DNA of 64,000 nucleotides from Avena insularis (lineage: Eukaryota; Streptophyta; Magnoliopsida; Poales; Poaceae). The stretch is from the NCBI GenBank assembly GCA_023614405.1, contig CM042687.1, forward strand, positions 233,456,292 through 233,520,291. Direction: 5' to 3'. Shown here piece after piece: positions 12,165 through 22,862 of this stretch (its first letter is position 1; each line of letters starts with the position of its first letter). The position numbers and the translations under genes are program-made. The notes beneath the pieces were generated by a model. The model had not been told where the DNA came from. It did no database searches and saw only the letters and a program-made list of their open reading frames with translations.

Positions 12165-12847
12165 GTTACGTCTGAAGCGATCATAAGGAAGGACATATGC
12201 CAAGAAGTTCATGCTCATATTATGTAACTCTAGTTCATGTCTTTCGCGGTTTGTGGCTTGACCGAAGGATATCTTTCACGGTTTGTGGATTGACCGGGAC
12301 TATATATAGGGGGGACCGGTTTTGTAGTCTCAGTTTTTAATATTAATAAATGTCTTGAGTGTTAGTCTTGTTTTGTGGATGGACCGGGACTATGAGAAGA
12401 AGTTGTCCCGATTCGTACTTACCATTAAGATCTGATCTCCAAACGCTGCATTCACATATTAGGGAGTGCCTCTATGACCAATTTCTTGGAGATGCCGAGG
12501 ACTGGGCCCGTCAAGCATCTCCCCAAATCGGCCGTAGTGGTGTCCTTCTCTCGAAACCATCTTGCAGCTTATAACTTCTCTAACTAGATCAATACACCGG
12601 AGCTAACTAATTTCACATATTAGGGAGTGCCTCTATGACTTTCTCGGAGATGCCGAGGACTGGGCTCAAGCATCTCCTTGAAACTGGCCGTAGTGGTGTC
12701 TCGCCTCAAAACCATCTTGGAGATGCCTCAAACTGGCTGGAGGACTGGACTCACAAGGATTCCTATTTATAGTACAAGCAGCTCGGCATAGTGTCGACAC
12801 TTACGAAATAATGTAGACACTCACCCCTATTATTAGTGCTGACTCGT
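12165..12847. other. Unassigned DNA with a short degenerate direct repeat
   Basis: This stretch flanks the copia LTR (first five bases GTTAC). The block TTCACATATTAGGGAGTGCC at 12451 returns at about 12612, followed both times by GAGATGCCGAGGACTGGGC and GGCCGTAGTGGTGTC, so an imperfect tandem repeat with a period of about 160 bases is present. GGTTTGTGG...TTGACCG is also repeated near 12249 and 12281. No coding signal is convincing. It may be the outer part of the CACTA fragment that follows, or older debris. Confidence 0.5.
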
Positions 12848-12930
12848 GTTTTGTCCCGGTTGGTGTCTCCAACCGGGACTAAAGATTCATCTTTAGTCCC
12901 GGTTGGCATCTCCAACCGGGAGTAAAGGTT
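12848..12930. repeat. CACTA-type subterminal hairpins (CCCGGTTGG / CCAACCGGG)
   Basis: GTCCCGGTTGG...CCAACCGGGACTAAAG occurs and is followed at once by a second copy, CTTTAGTCCCGGTTGG...CCAACCGGGAGTAAAGG. Such paired inverted motifs lie in the subterminal regions of grass CACTA elements and would bind their transposase (family knowledge). A clear CACTA terminus was not found next to them. Confidence 0.7.
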
Positions 12931-13042
12931 CTTCCTTCTATTTCTTCCCTCCATTTTTCTTCCTGCCATTTTTCCCGCCATTTTTATTCCCGCCATTTTT
13001 ATTCCCGCCATTTTTTCCCGCCAGTTCTTCCCACCAGTTCAC

Positions 13043-13061
13043 TATATATATATATATATAT
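13043..13061. repeat. (TA)n microsatellite
   Basis: About nine TA units in a row, upstream of the CACTA-type ORF remnant at 13129. Confidence 0.9.
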
Positions 13062-13128
13062 TTAGGGTTGGAGTCCATTGTCATTGCACATCTCTAGACT
13101 CATATCTGCAACCTCATCACTCTTTCCC

Positions 13129-13487
13129 ATGGCTTCCACCATAGCACTAACCCCCAGGGAGGCGGAGGCGCTTTGTGCCTCGAACTACCCCTGCCAGACT
13201 CTTGTGTCCCCGTCGGCTGGATGCTGAGCGCCGGAGGCGTGCCGGTTCCTCCTGTCCCTCTAGGTGTGGCGCGCCGGATGGCCATCATGAACCACTACTA
13301 CTTCGAGCTCATGCCGGAGCAGCAGAGGAATCCCAGATGGCATCACAACTATTTCCCTACTTGGGAAGCCTTCTTCGTGGATCGGCGTGAGAGGGCGCTC
13401 GCCAGGCACGAGGAGGACGGCCCACCTCCTCCTATCTTCAACGAGGCCGGCCGTGCGCTATGGTGGCGCGATCGGATTCTAGTTTAA
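13129..13487 (+). pseudogene. CACTA-associated short ORF, frameshifted
   Basis: An ATG at 13129 opens MASTIALTPREAEALC and continues for about 30 codons. The conserved continuation GWMLSAGGVPVPPVP is in another frame, so a frameshift lies near 13205-13220. The second frame then runs to TAA at 13485-13487 with MPEQQRNPRWHHN, WEAFFVDRRERALARHEEDG and FNEAGRALWWRD. The string pattern (Trp-rich, Arg/Glu-rich, ending in LWWRD) resembles ORFs I associate with Triticeae CACTA elements; this is recognition from memory and not a search. Function is unknown. Codon use is strongly GC-biased compared with the AT-rich DNA after it. The stop codon lies within the first copy of the direct repeat that follows. 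Confidence 0.5.
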
Positions 13488-14102
13488 AACGGGGATAAAA
13501 AAATAAAAAAAGATCGAAACAGTGTGAAACCTTCGCGTGGTGTTATATTATGTGAAATAGTTAGAAGGAAAAATATCAAACTTGGTATATTGATTATGTC
13601 TCAAAAAAACCTTCACAAAATGATCAATCTCATTCGAGGTTTCTTGGCTTTCGGGTCAAATGAACAATGTTATGGCTAGAATCAAGGCATATTTTTGTGA
13701 TAATATGGCCATATTGTGCATACATGTGCATCATGGCATGGCAAACAATGTTGCAAGAGGAAGTTTTCCTTTTTATCGCACCAAAAAGGCATTTTCCATT
13801 TTCCGAGCATAAAAAACGGACGGTTTTGTGAAGCAACCACCAAATGGCTAATTGAAAAAACCACCAACACATTTTACAAAAATACTAGACCACCTTATAT
13901 GGATAATGTACCAACAGGGGGATCTGAAACCTTTCCGTCCACCTCTGGTAAAAAAGACAAATTCCTGCCGAATCGGTAGGAAGTGGGTCAGATATGAACT
14001 ACAGGTACATGATACGATGCTCATGATTTTTTACAAAAATCATTTTTAGGTTCACAATATGCTATTTTATTTAAAATCCAATGCAAGTTGAGCGAGGCTT
14101 GG
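13481..14102. repeat. Direct repeat copy 1 (about 620 bases)
   Basis: It starts AGTTTAAAACGGGGATAAAA and ends GTTGAGCGAGGCTTGG. The partner at 14151-14769 has the same order of blocks with few differences. The two are separated by 48 bases that occur only once. Confidence 0.92.
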
Positions 14103-14150
14103 CCCCGAGCTAAGAATCTTCATGCCCGTTGTTCGACAAAGTTTGACGAT

Positions 14151-14769
14151 AGTTTAAAACGGGGATAAAAAAATAAAAAAAGATCGAAATAGTGCGAAAC
14201 CTTCGCGTGGTGTTATATTATGTGACATAGTTAGAAGGAAAAATCTCAAACTTGGTATATTGATTATGTCTCAAAAAACCTTCACAAAATGACCTATCTC
14301 ATTCGAGGTTTCTTGGCTTTCGGGTCAAATGACCAATGTTATGGCTAGAATCAAGGCATAGTTTGTGATAATATGGCCATATTATGCATACATGTGCATC
14401 ATGGCATGGCAAACAATGTTGCAAGAGGAAGTTTTCCTTTTTATCGCACCAAAAAGGAATTTTCCATTTTCCGAGCATAAAAACGGACGGTTTTATGAAG
14501 CAACCACCAAATGGTTAATTCAAAAAACCACCAACACATTTTACAAAAATACTAGACCACCTTATATGGACAATGTACCAACAGGGGGATCTGAAACCTT
14601 TCCGTCCACCTCTGGTGAAAAATACAAATTCCTGCCGAATCGGTAGGAAGTGGGTCAGATATGAACTACAGGTACATGATACGATGCTCATGATTTTTTA
14701 CAAAAATCATTTTTAGGTTCACAATATGCTATTTTATCAAATATCCAATGCAAGTTGAGCGAGGCTTGG
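14151..14769. repeat. Direct repeat copy 2 (about 620 bases)
   Basis: Partner of 13481-14102, with the same start and end strings and only scattered base changes and small indels. After it the sequence changes to an AT-rich stretch containing two copies of ACAAAAGATGCGGCATT. No coding capacity is evident in either copy. Confidence 0.92.
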
Positions 14770-15172
14770 TCAAATTCAAGTGTATACAAAAGATGCGGCA
14801 TTTAAATATCCAATCAATTCAAAAATGTTAATACAAAAGATGCGGCATTAAAATATGATTTTCTCTAATAAAATAGGGTTATATTCCTTTTTAGATGCTT
14901 AATATTTCTTATGTTCAAAGTTTTAGGATTTGACAATTTATTTTTGTTTGAATTGAATAATCAAAATTTATATGTAAGTGTTTTAATCATTTTGAAAATT
15001 TTCATCTAAATTAAATATAAAATGTTTTTACATGAATGGATAGATATTATTTTTCTGAAAATTATGATATATTATTCATATTTTTCGGAGTTGAAATGAA
15101 AAAGATATGAATTTTCTAAATTCATATCCTATTTTTTGAATTAAAATGCCTTTAATGCATGAAATAATGTTT
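14770..15172. other. AT-rich spacer, no gene seen
   Basis: About 400 bases of AT-rich sequence between the direct repeat and the subterminal hairpins of the next CACTA element. It contains two copies of ACAAAAGATGCGGCATT near 14785 and 14831. I see no ORF or element boundary; the 5' terminus of the following CACTA element should be near its right edge but was not found. Confidence 0.6.
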
Positions 15173-15335
15173 CTTTAACACCGGTTCCGGATCGAACCGG
15201 TGTTAAAGGAGGGGCGCATTATTCTTTTCTTCTTTAACACCGGTTCGTGGCTGGAACCGGTGTTAAAGGGGGGGGGGCGCAAAACGAATTCCCCCCCCTT
15301 TAACACCGGTTCCAGCCCCGAACCGGTGTTAAAGG
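15173..15335. repeat. Left subterminal hairpin array of the CACTA element
   Basis: Three hairpins of the form CTTTAACACCGGTTC...GAACCGGTGTTAAAG lie at 15173-15209, 15232-15268 and 15299-15335, separated by G- or C-runs. These are the expected transposase-binding repeats. Confidence 0.9.
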
Positions 15336-16920
15336 GGGGTATTAAATGCACGCCTTCCCCTTCATCTCTTCCCCCATCCAGATCGATAAGCAGAGGAGCT
15401 CGCCGTCGCGTCCTCCATCGCCTTCGTCCTGTCGTCCGTAGCCGCCTTCCACGCCTGTCGCCACCATCGCTCCCTGCCGGCAAGCTCCAGCCAGCTCCGG
15501 CCAGGTACGTCGCGCCCGTGCTTCTCGGCCTCCACCCGCTCGAGACCTAGCTCGTCGGCCGTCGCCCTGTCCTCCGCTCCTCTAGCCAACAGGGGCGCGG
15601 GCGAGCTCCGACCAGCTTTGCTGTGGTCACGAGTTCGCCCGCATGCTTCTCGGCCTCCGCCCGCACGTGACCTCGCTGACCGCTCCGTCGTCGAGCCGCC
15701 GCCCCATCCTCTCCTATAGCCAACGGGGGCGCGGGCGAGCGCTGGCCAGGTGGAGTCGCCGGCGAGCTCCGACCAGGTGGAGTCATCGGCGAGCTTCTCG
15801 GCCTCTTCCCGGCTCCCGGCGTTCTGCGTGCCACGGTGGCGACCTCCTCAATGATTAGAAAAAAATAGATAAATAAAAAAGGAATTGAAAAATAGAAAAA
15901 AAAGGACCTACGATTAGAATTTATAATATGTGGAGGTGTTTTGGTAAATAAATGCGGCCAAGTCGGCCTGACCACCGGGTCCCACCGGTCAGATTCATCG
16001 TTAGAACCGCGTCAAAACTAGATCAGTGCTATGTGCAACCTATTGCCCCAAATCCAGTGCTTTTTGAAATTTTGAAATTTTTTGGTGGTCTTTTGAAATC
16101 CTAGCCTCAATTGCGATGCGATGTGTCGTTGGTCGTCGGAGTGGTGGCTAGAGTTCGCGAATGTCGGTGGCGGCCTTAGAAGAAGGTGGACTGCGCGGGC
16201 AGCTCTTTGGAGAGCGTCGTGGCTTCTCCCCTCGGTCTGGGGCCTATCTTGGGGACAACGGGCGGGGCAGAAGACGGGGAAAACCCTTTACCATAGGTCT
16301 ATGGGGCCGCCGATGCTGCTACCTTCTTCGTCACAGGGCTCCAGGTGAAAACCCTTTACCATAGGTCTCGTTGGTCGTTACCCTCTTAGGGGCGTCGTTG
16401 TGGAGCTCTGACTCATCCTGATCTTGGCTCATTGACTTCGGTGGCAAGTTTAGATTCTCCGCGGTTTTTCTTGCTTATTTTGACCTGCTTTATAAAAGGG
16501 ATATCCCCTCCACATTGTGTCTGTTCTTCCAAGTTGTTTGCCGTCGCTGCCGTCGCTCCGGTGACCATACTGAGGCGGCGCCGACACTATAATGCTTGCC
16601 TCGGCCTCCTCTTTCGAACAACGCCCGTTTTAGGTAGGCCGTATCACGCTACCTCTCGCGCCCTAGGTCGCTCTCCAACACCGCCAGCCTCCGGTCAGCC
16701 ACTGTAGCTAGCACCTCTCATATGCATCTGGGATTTCTCCAAATTAGGGTTTGGACCCCTCGGAACTCGTTTAAAATGATCAAGAATCCTTAGGGTTTTA
16801 ATTTCATTTGTGTATTTATTTGTGTATTTTTGTATGAATAATATGTATATTTGTGTATGAATCCAAGTCCACTTGAATGTTTACTCTCTTACTCTAGATA
16901 ATATTATTGTTTTAGAAACT
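15336..16920 (+). other. CACTA leader: GC-rich block, A-rich block and an inserted unknown
   Basis: 15345-15840 is GC-rich with an imperfect internal repeat (AGCCAAC-GGGGCGCGGGCGAGC at about 15583 and 15717) and looks like untranslated leader of the transposon gene. 15850-15930 is A-rich. 16000-16740 is of a different base composition and contains the repeated string AAACCCTTTACCATAGGTCT at about 16280 and 16349; it may be a small inserted element. 16740-16920 is T-rich and could hold an intron ending in TTTTAG just before the start codon at 16921. No confident protein domain is present. Confidence 0.5.
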
Positions 16921-18612
16921 ATGGATCCACTTAGTAGAAACCTTGAAGAAGAAGAAATAATGGAGAACATTATTGATGAGGACACCTCACAATATCTGAA
17001 CTTGGAGGGACATGATGACAACTCAAGTAGTCATGAAGAAGATGAAGACTCCGGTGAACGCAATTTAGTGATTACAAAGTCCGGCGAGGTATATGCATTG
17101 ATTAAGCCTCTGCTGACTTCCACCAACAATCTTCTTCTACATGTATTAATTAACGCTTCTTTCTTCTTTTAGCCCTCTGGATCGACCAGCCAGCAACAAT
17201 CTTCTTCTACGAAAAAGAGCAAGCGAGGCGCGAGCCATCGATTGAAAGATCGTGCAAAGTTCACGATCGAAGCAGTCCGTGTTGATGGCAGGCCGATGGA
17301 GCCCAAGAAGGCCGCAGACAAATTTGTACGCCAGGCTGGAGTTCTTGTTAGGGACCAAATCCCAATCATAATTGAATATTGGAATAAGCCAAAGAAGGGC
17401 GACGGTACCTTTGTCGATGAAAGATCCAAAGAAACGCTTTGGAATTCGTTGTTGGTAAATTTCACCCTTCCGCCAGAGGAGGATGAAAACAACCCGGTTA
17501 TAAAAGAAAAGGTCAAAGAGTGGACTCTAAAGAAGATGGCTGACGCTTTCCACAACTGGAAGACAAAATTGAACAAATTTGTCAAAGCTCGCGAGACTCC
17601 AAATTTCGAAGATGCATAATATGCGAAGATAAGACCTCACTGGCCCGAATTTGTGGCATATAAGGAAGGTGCTATAGCTAAAAAGAGGTCATAAACCAAT
17701 ACGCTAAATGCCCAGAAGAAGGAATATCACCAGAGGACGGGGTCAGGTGGCTACATATCTCAGAGGCCTAAGTGGGAGGAAGTTGAGAAGGCCCTACGCG
17801 CTAGAGGGATCACACCCCAGACAGATGGGTGGGACCTACGTGTAAAGACTTGGTTCTACAGAATCGGGGCAAGGTTGGACCCAGAAACAGGATTGTGTAT
17901 CTTCCCAACCCTCTTTGCCAAACCCGTCACTGAACTCATCACGACATACGAGGAAACAGCCGCCAGGACCTTCCATCCCGAGAGAGAATGACCAGCTCAC
18001 ACGCGCCATCGGTAAAAAGAACACCGGACATGCACGAGGCACGGGGTATGACGTGGAAGGATGGGTTTGCCGAGTGGAGCGACTCTTCATGAATGGCGCA
18101 GAAAAGAAAAAGAGCGTCTGAGTGGATGACACAGATAGAACATGCACTTGTGGCGCTGCGGCGCAAGTGAATGCACAATGTAGCCATCAAGCTACCGCCC
18201 ATCTCAGCGGCACGAAGAGCCGCATTGGAAGCTGCCGGCTGCCCGACTCTGGCGAAAAGCAGCGTGGCTTCCACGGAGAACGTCAGCCCACGCTGAAATG
18301 GCGGGTCCTCGATACCCCATGGATGAGATCACGGAGAGCGAACACGCTGAGCTGCATGTGAGATTAATGGGCTTATCCATTAAGGTGGTCCGGCTATGCC
18401 TTACCTCCATGCTGGTGGAACTTACCACTGCCGACCGATTCCAGATGGCTATGCTATTGTCGGGGTGGATGAGGTTGTGAAGGAATATGAGGAAACACAG
18501 CTTGATCATGCTACAGGTGAAGGGGAAACTCAACTCAAATTTGCAGTGAAAACAACCATTCTTTGGAAGAAGGAACACATCGTGCTTCCAAATTGAGGCC
18601 ACCCGGCACTTC

Positions 18613-18748
18613 CGGCTATCTCTGTGGCGGCAGCCATCTCGGCGCTTCAGCCATCTCTGCTGGCAGCCATCTCCTGGGTCGCGACCATCTCTGGCGCGCC
18701 AGCCATCTCCTGCCCGTCAGCCATCTCCGGTGCTTCAGCCATCTCCTC
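18613..18748 (+). repeat. Degenerate tandem repeat with CAGCCATCTC core
   Basis: About eight copies of (C)AGCCATCTC with spacing of roughly 14-24 bases lie in the part of the CACTA gene where the protein would be low-complexity. The spacing is not uniformly a multiple of three. Confidence 0.8.
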
Positions 18749-19662
18749 AGCGTAAGCGGAAGAGCACTGCCACGAAGAGCATCACTAGCACTGCCACAAA
18801 GAAATCCGCAAGAAACCGTACGCCAAAGAGTTCAAAAAACTACGTCCCGTAGCCTTCCGCCAAGCCATTGCCGGTTTTACCGTGGAATCGCAGTGACAAG
18901 GAGACCAATAGGATCTTGGAAGAAGAGGTCAAGAAATTCTTTGCACCTAGACGGGCTGAGACAAAGGAGAAAATAGATCCGGCGGTGGTGGAGAAGTTTT
19001 ACAATAATCTTTTGAAACCTGAAACCCCACCTGTGCCGGACTACGAGCGCCAGATTTTGAAGGGGATGCAAGGCGCCGTAGGGAGACTGAAAGTAGTAGT
19101 CGTGCGGCACCCCAGAAAATGGTTCCCATGCTCGGAGAGCAGGAAAACCAATCATGCGCCCTGCTCCAAGTGTTCGACACACGGGACGCTCCTCCCGTAA
19201 ATGATTACGAGGCAGAGCTACAAAGAAAGGCCAATGAGATGGGGATGACTTACATTGCATACTTGAACATCATGGGAGACAACTTGCCCAAATGCGATGC
19301 CAACCCCATACAGCCATGGAAGTATGGGAAGAATCTCGTCAAGAAAGAGGAGCTCAAGAATGTACCAACAAAGATGCGAAGATTGCACAAGTGGTACCTT
19401 GATTTCTGCAAGACGAGAAAGGAAGAATGGATCACGGCGCATATAAGAGATCATATTTTCTTGTGCGGAGACGACGCGATCGACTTCAACATTCAAGACT
19501 TGCATTTTCTATTCAATCAGAAGGAACTCGACAAAGCTGCCATCATCCTTTATTGTGTGTAAGTACTATTTCTGTAATTTATATCTCATCTCATTCACTT
19601 AATTAATTGCATGTATATATATATGCTCACGATATATGTATATACTATTATGCATGAAAAAG

Positions 19663-20627
19663 GTTATGGAATGCATGAAAGGAGGCCCTTTTGACATTGG
19701 GTTCGTTGATCCAAATAGAGTTCATGAAGAAGTGGTAAGAACCAAACCCGGGCAAACAGAAGATTACTTGCTAAGGTCTTTACTTAGACAACAAACCAAA
19801 AAGGAAATACTATTGCCTTACAACTTCTCGTGAGTACTGTTATCCTCTCTCTTATACACATTCTGTTTCGGCTTACTCGATGTTAAGTGTAACTGATGAT
19901 GAGTTATGCGTGCGTAGGTTCCACTTTATTCTGCTAGTCATTCAACCCGACTCAGGAAAAGTCCTTGTCATGGACTCAATTTAAAAGAAAAAGAGCTATG
20001 GGCAGACTTTAGAGAGATGCTCTAGAGGTAATTTCAATCATATTATCGCACTAGATCGGCAACTTTCGTGACAACAAGTAATTAATTACTCCTTTATCTA
20101 TTTTGTTTGCCGGACAGGGTTTGGAAAAGGTTCACGGGCAGGGCCGTGGGTGAATGGTTAGAAGAACTAAAATTTGTAGACCAAAATGTAAGTAATACTA
20201 GCTAGCTAGGTCTGCGTATCTCTTTGATTCTGCTTCCAATTCCATTATATCATGCTTTATTGATTATTATTTTGATTGAACTCTCTATTCTCGTAAAGTG
20301 CGCATCGTGGACCCGACAATAACTTATGTGGATACTATGTTTATGCAGTTCATTCAAGAACACGATATGTGCGACGGGCCAAGCCGCAGTAGAACAACTT
20401 AGAGTAAGTAAACAAAGTCCACAACATTATTTTATTACCATCAATTGTGTTGAGTTTTATTCTTATATATATTAACCCCATTCTTCATATATATTCAGAT
20501 CGAACGGATGCGGGACCAACTCCTACCATTTGACCGCATACGAGCCATTCAAGAGGAATTGGCGGGGTTCATACTTGATGAGGTCGTCACGCCTGGCGGA
20601 GAACTCTTTAGATATCCACCAAAATGA
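19663..20627 (+). pseudogene. Ulp1-like (C48) cysteine protease exons of the CACTA gene
   Basis: Ulp1-type proteases remove SUMO-like tags using a His-Asp-Cys triad. Here SFHFILLVIQPDSGKVLVMDS gives His at 19922-19924 and Asp at 19973-19975, and NNLCGYYVYAVHS gives Cys at 20327-20329. VWKRFTGRAVGEWLEELKF lies between them, and IERMRDQLLPFDRIRAIQEELAGF forms the last exon, ending TGA 20625-20627. A TAA at 19982-19984 directly after the Asp motif, and at least one phase mismatch between exons, show decay. Ulp1-like domains in plant transposons are known (Kaonashi-type MULEs and some CACTA elements). The triad assignment is mine from motif spacing. Confidence 0.72.
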
Positions 20628-20839
20628 ACGTTGTATATATGCTTTAACGTGTTTGTCTTGTACTTGATGCTTCAACGTTTACGGAGAATACCACACAATG
20701 ACGATGTTTGTGTATAATAATAGTTGCTTAATTATTCATGTACTCGTATGTACCGATGACGATGTATGTGTATACCGTTCCCGATCGATTCCCCCTCCCC
20801 CCTCCCGCAGAAATACGCCCAGAACGGGGCAGAGGCAGA

Positions 20840-20915
20840 ACTCTGCCGCGGCAGAGATTTATGCCGTTTTCCTACCGTGGCAGAGATTTAGGCCGTTTTC
20901 CTGCCGCGGCAGAGA
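20840..20915. repeat. Tandem repeat GGCAGAGATTTA.GCCGTTTTCCT
   Basis: Just over two units with a period of about 34-36 bases, each containing CCG.GGCAGAGA and GCCGTTTTCCT. It lies between the stop of the CACTA gene and its right subterminal hairpins. Confidence 0.75.
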
Positions 20916-20916
20916 A

Positions 20917-21121
20917 CCTTTAACACCGGCTCGTGTTACGAAACGGTGTTAAAGGGGGGGGGGGCGAGCCCTGCGGCAGCCCCACGTGCTTAACAACGGT
21001 TCGTATAAGAACCGGTGTTAAAGGGCCCCCCCCCTAACACCGAACCCTCAACAGCGGTTCTACAACCGCTGTTAGAGGGCCCTCCAAACCGGTGTTAGAG
21101 GGGGGGAGGTCTGCACTAGTG
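20917..21121. repeat. Right subterminal hairpin array and terminus of the CACTA element
   Basis: Hairpins of the ACCGG.TC/GAACCGGTGTTAAAG type lie at about 20918-20954, 20989-21023 and 21047-21077, with variants AACAGCGGTTC and ACCGCTGTT. The tip GGTCTGCACTAGTG ends at 21121, followed by ATT as a possible 3-base target duplication. Confidence 0.88.
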
Positions 21122-22399
21122 ATTCTTCAAAATGAACGAGCGAAGCAACACGCGCTATCAGGGTCTAGTAGCACTAGTAACGTGTCGTACGAAAAGGGGG
21201 CTCCGATCCATGTATGCATCCATGTGGGCGGTTCAACAATTCACGAGCCCACTCCACGGGGCGGAGTTGCTTGCAATCCAACTAGCCTAATAGATTGTCT
21301 AACCAATTGGTCAGACGGACCATTTTGGCATGGTTGATTCAGAACTTGTGAACTCAAAATATCGCCATCACCTCCATCATGTTAGATCCCGCTTGTCAGT
21401 TCTTATCGTTATTTCGTTGCCACTTGGGCTGCCATGTAGATAGCACAGTTGGCGCCCACATCCATTCTCTTCACCTGCCCTTTTCTCGGTACCACTTACA
21501 TTTCCAAATCGGAGCTTGACGTCGCTGTATTCGCAGCCATGGCATGGTTCCAGGACGAGAATTACTATTGGGAGGAGATCTTTCAACATGGCGAGCCTAC
21601 TCGGCCCCGCTCTGCACCTCCTAATTCGGAGCTCGTTGTCGGCCGTCGATTGCTGATGTAGGCACAAGAGTATTTCAAACAACTAGTCCGGTGTCCCGAC
21701 ATTTGGATACCCTATTACTTCCTTTGTTTCAAGAAATAAGGCGTACGTGTATTTTAAAGTAAAGTTTAACCTAGAGCAACTAAAATTTGACTATATTGTA
21801 TAAAATTAGTATTGTTGGATTCGTATTAAATACACTTTCCAATAATACTAATTTTGTAGCAACAATGTTTATATATTTAGAGTAAATCTGGATAAAACAA
21901 AAACACGCAAAACGAGAACGGCGTGTTCCTTTATATATCACATGTTAGAGTTGTTGTTAGGACATGTCCAACACAGATTCTAGGGAATAAATTCCCCACC
22001 GTTTTACCACCTTCCGTAAATTTTCCTAGCGCATGGACAGCAGCAGCACTTGTTTTTAAGTCGGACGCGTGAAGTGATTTGTGTATCCCCGTGGGCAGAA
22101 TTTAATCGCCACACACACTTCTTGGCGTGATGCATTGGATGTAGGGCGCTTAGACCGTCGCTTATTGCTGGGGAAATTATTTAAGCGACTGATTAAGAGT
22201 CTCCATGTGTATAAGCCCGTAGAGTATCTCCAATCGTGTACCCCAAATAACATCTGACAAAAGCGCCGGATTGGTCGTGCCCCCAAACGACGCTTCCAAA
22301 CTGAACGTTATTTATTTTTGTATACACACAATTCAATTAATTTCATACAATTTAAACAATACGAACAATGCAAAAAATGCATTTTAATTGCTGTGGACT
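21122..22399. other. Lower-copy spacer, no clear gene; possible MITE traces
   Basis: 21449-21661 (+) contains a 70-codon open frame with no recognisable domain (for example WFQDENYYWEEIFQHGE). It starts on no special context and I do not call it a gene. 21712-21960 begins ACTTCCTTTGTTTCAAGAAATAAGG, which resembles a Stowaway/Mariner MITE end, but a matching opposite end was not found. 22190-22300 contains GAGTATCTCCAATCGTG, similar to PIF/Harbinger-type termini. Nothing firm can be annotated. Confidence 0.4.
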
Positions 22400-22862
22400 C
22401 GCTCATGCATAGGTACTATGTTTTGAATCTACCAGCGCTTCATATGCAAGCAACCTCATGGCAGCGTGATACATTTCTAAATTTATGAGAAATCAGCCAT
22501 GCCGACGACATCATGCTTCAACACGAAGTAGTCATCATACTCTCTAACGTCATGAATAATCTCCATGAAAAACTCCTTGCTCATCCTGAACCGCCTCCAA
22601 AAATCCTTTGGGATATATGTTGTATCGTCGACAAAGTAGTCGGTGTAGAGCATGGTACCGGTATGCCCCTCCATCATGTACCCCGACTTCCATTTCCTTC
22701 TCCCAAACCTGGAACCTCCACGCTTGGACCTTCCTTCTCTTTCTCGGCGATTTGCATTCGTCGAAGATAAGAAAGGATCGACATGTGCTCCTGGACGTCG
22801 ACATCGGCGGCATCATCCTCCGCCATCAATGGACAAATCATCATCTCGTCCTTGCTATCCAT
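22400..22862 (-). pseudogene. PIF/Harbinger transposase, N-terminal relic
   Basis: On the minus strand an ATG at 22862 opens MDSKDEMMICPLMAEDD and runs to a stop near 22674. The conserved part is in another frame at 22483-22677: LYTDYFVDDTTYIPKDFWRRFRMSKEFFMEIIHDVREYDDYF. The pattern DYF.DD...F.RRFRMS...F..I...V...D.YF is the N-terminal signature of plant PIF/Harbinger transposases (cut-and-paste, DDE type). It ends in stops at about 22482; a further frame piece reads AAMRLLAYEALVDSK down to about 22420. The DDE catalytic core is absent, and the copy is dead by truncation, frameshift and stops. The family call is confident; the boundaries of the element are not seen. Confidence 0.75.

Larger units (their letters stand above)
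16921..20627 (+). pseudogene. CACTA transposon gene: transposon-associated protein with C-terminal Ulp1-like protease, decayed
   Basis: Exon 1 (16921-17088) starts MDPLSRNLEEEEIMEN; a GT...AG intron (17089-17172) joins in frame to exon 2. Exon 2 encodes a basic region and the conserved block RAKFTIEAVRVDGRPMEPKK..., typical of plant CACTA-associated proteins. It is broken by TAA stops at about 17617 and 17692 and by frameshifts near 17985 and 18150-18870. Readable later pieces include VGVDEVVKEYEE (about 18450) and MRRLHKWYLDFCKTRKEEW (about 19375). Small exons 19663-19829, 19918-20027, 20118-20187, about 20300-20402 and 20499-20627 have GT/AG borders and carry the Ulp1-like part. The element role of this protein is not established; the copy cannot encode a full product. 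Confidence 0.8.
15173..21121 (+). mobile_element. CACTA (En/Spm-type) DNA transposon with decayed gene
   Basis: Paired CTTTAACACCGGTTC...GAACCGGTGTTAAAG hairpins lie at both ends (15173-15335 and 20917-21105), and the right end closes with CACTAGTG at 21114-21121, which on the minus strand again reads CACTAGTG. The trinucleotide ATT follows at 21122-21124. The matching left terminus CACTAGTGCAGACC was not seen next to 15173, so the left tip is lost or further away. The internal gene runs from 16921 to 20627. No En/Spm DDE transposase (TNP2-type) domain is visible, so the copy looks non-autonomous. Confidence 0.85.

Noticed and set aside
15175..15975. Several open frames on both strands in the GC-rich CACTA leader
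   Set aside because: Composition-driven frames rich in Arg, Pro and Ser without motifs; they run through the hairpin repeats.
21449..21661. 70-codon frame in the lower-copy spacer as a small gene
   Set aside because: No motif, no splice or promoter context, and nothing to compare it with; kept only as a remark in the spacer entry.
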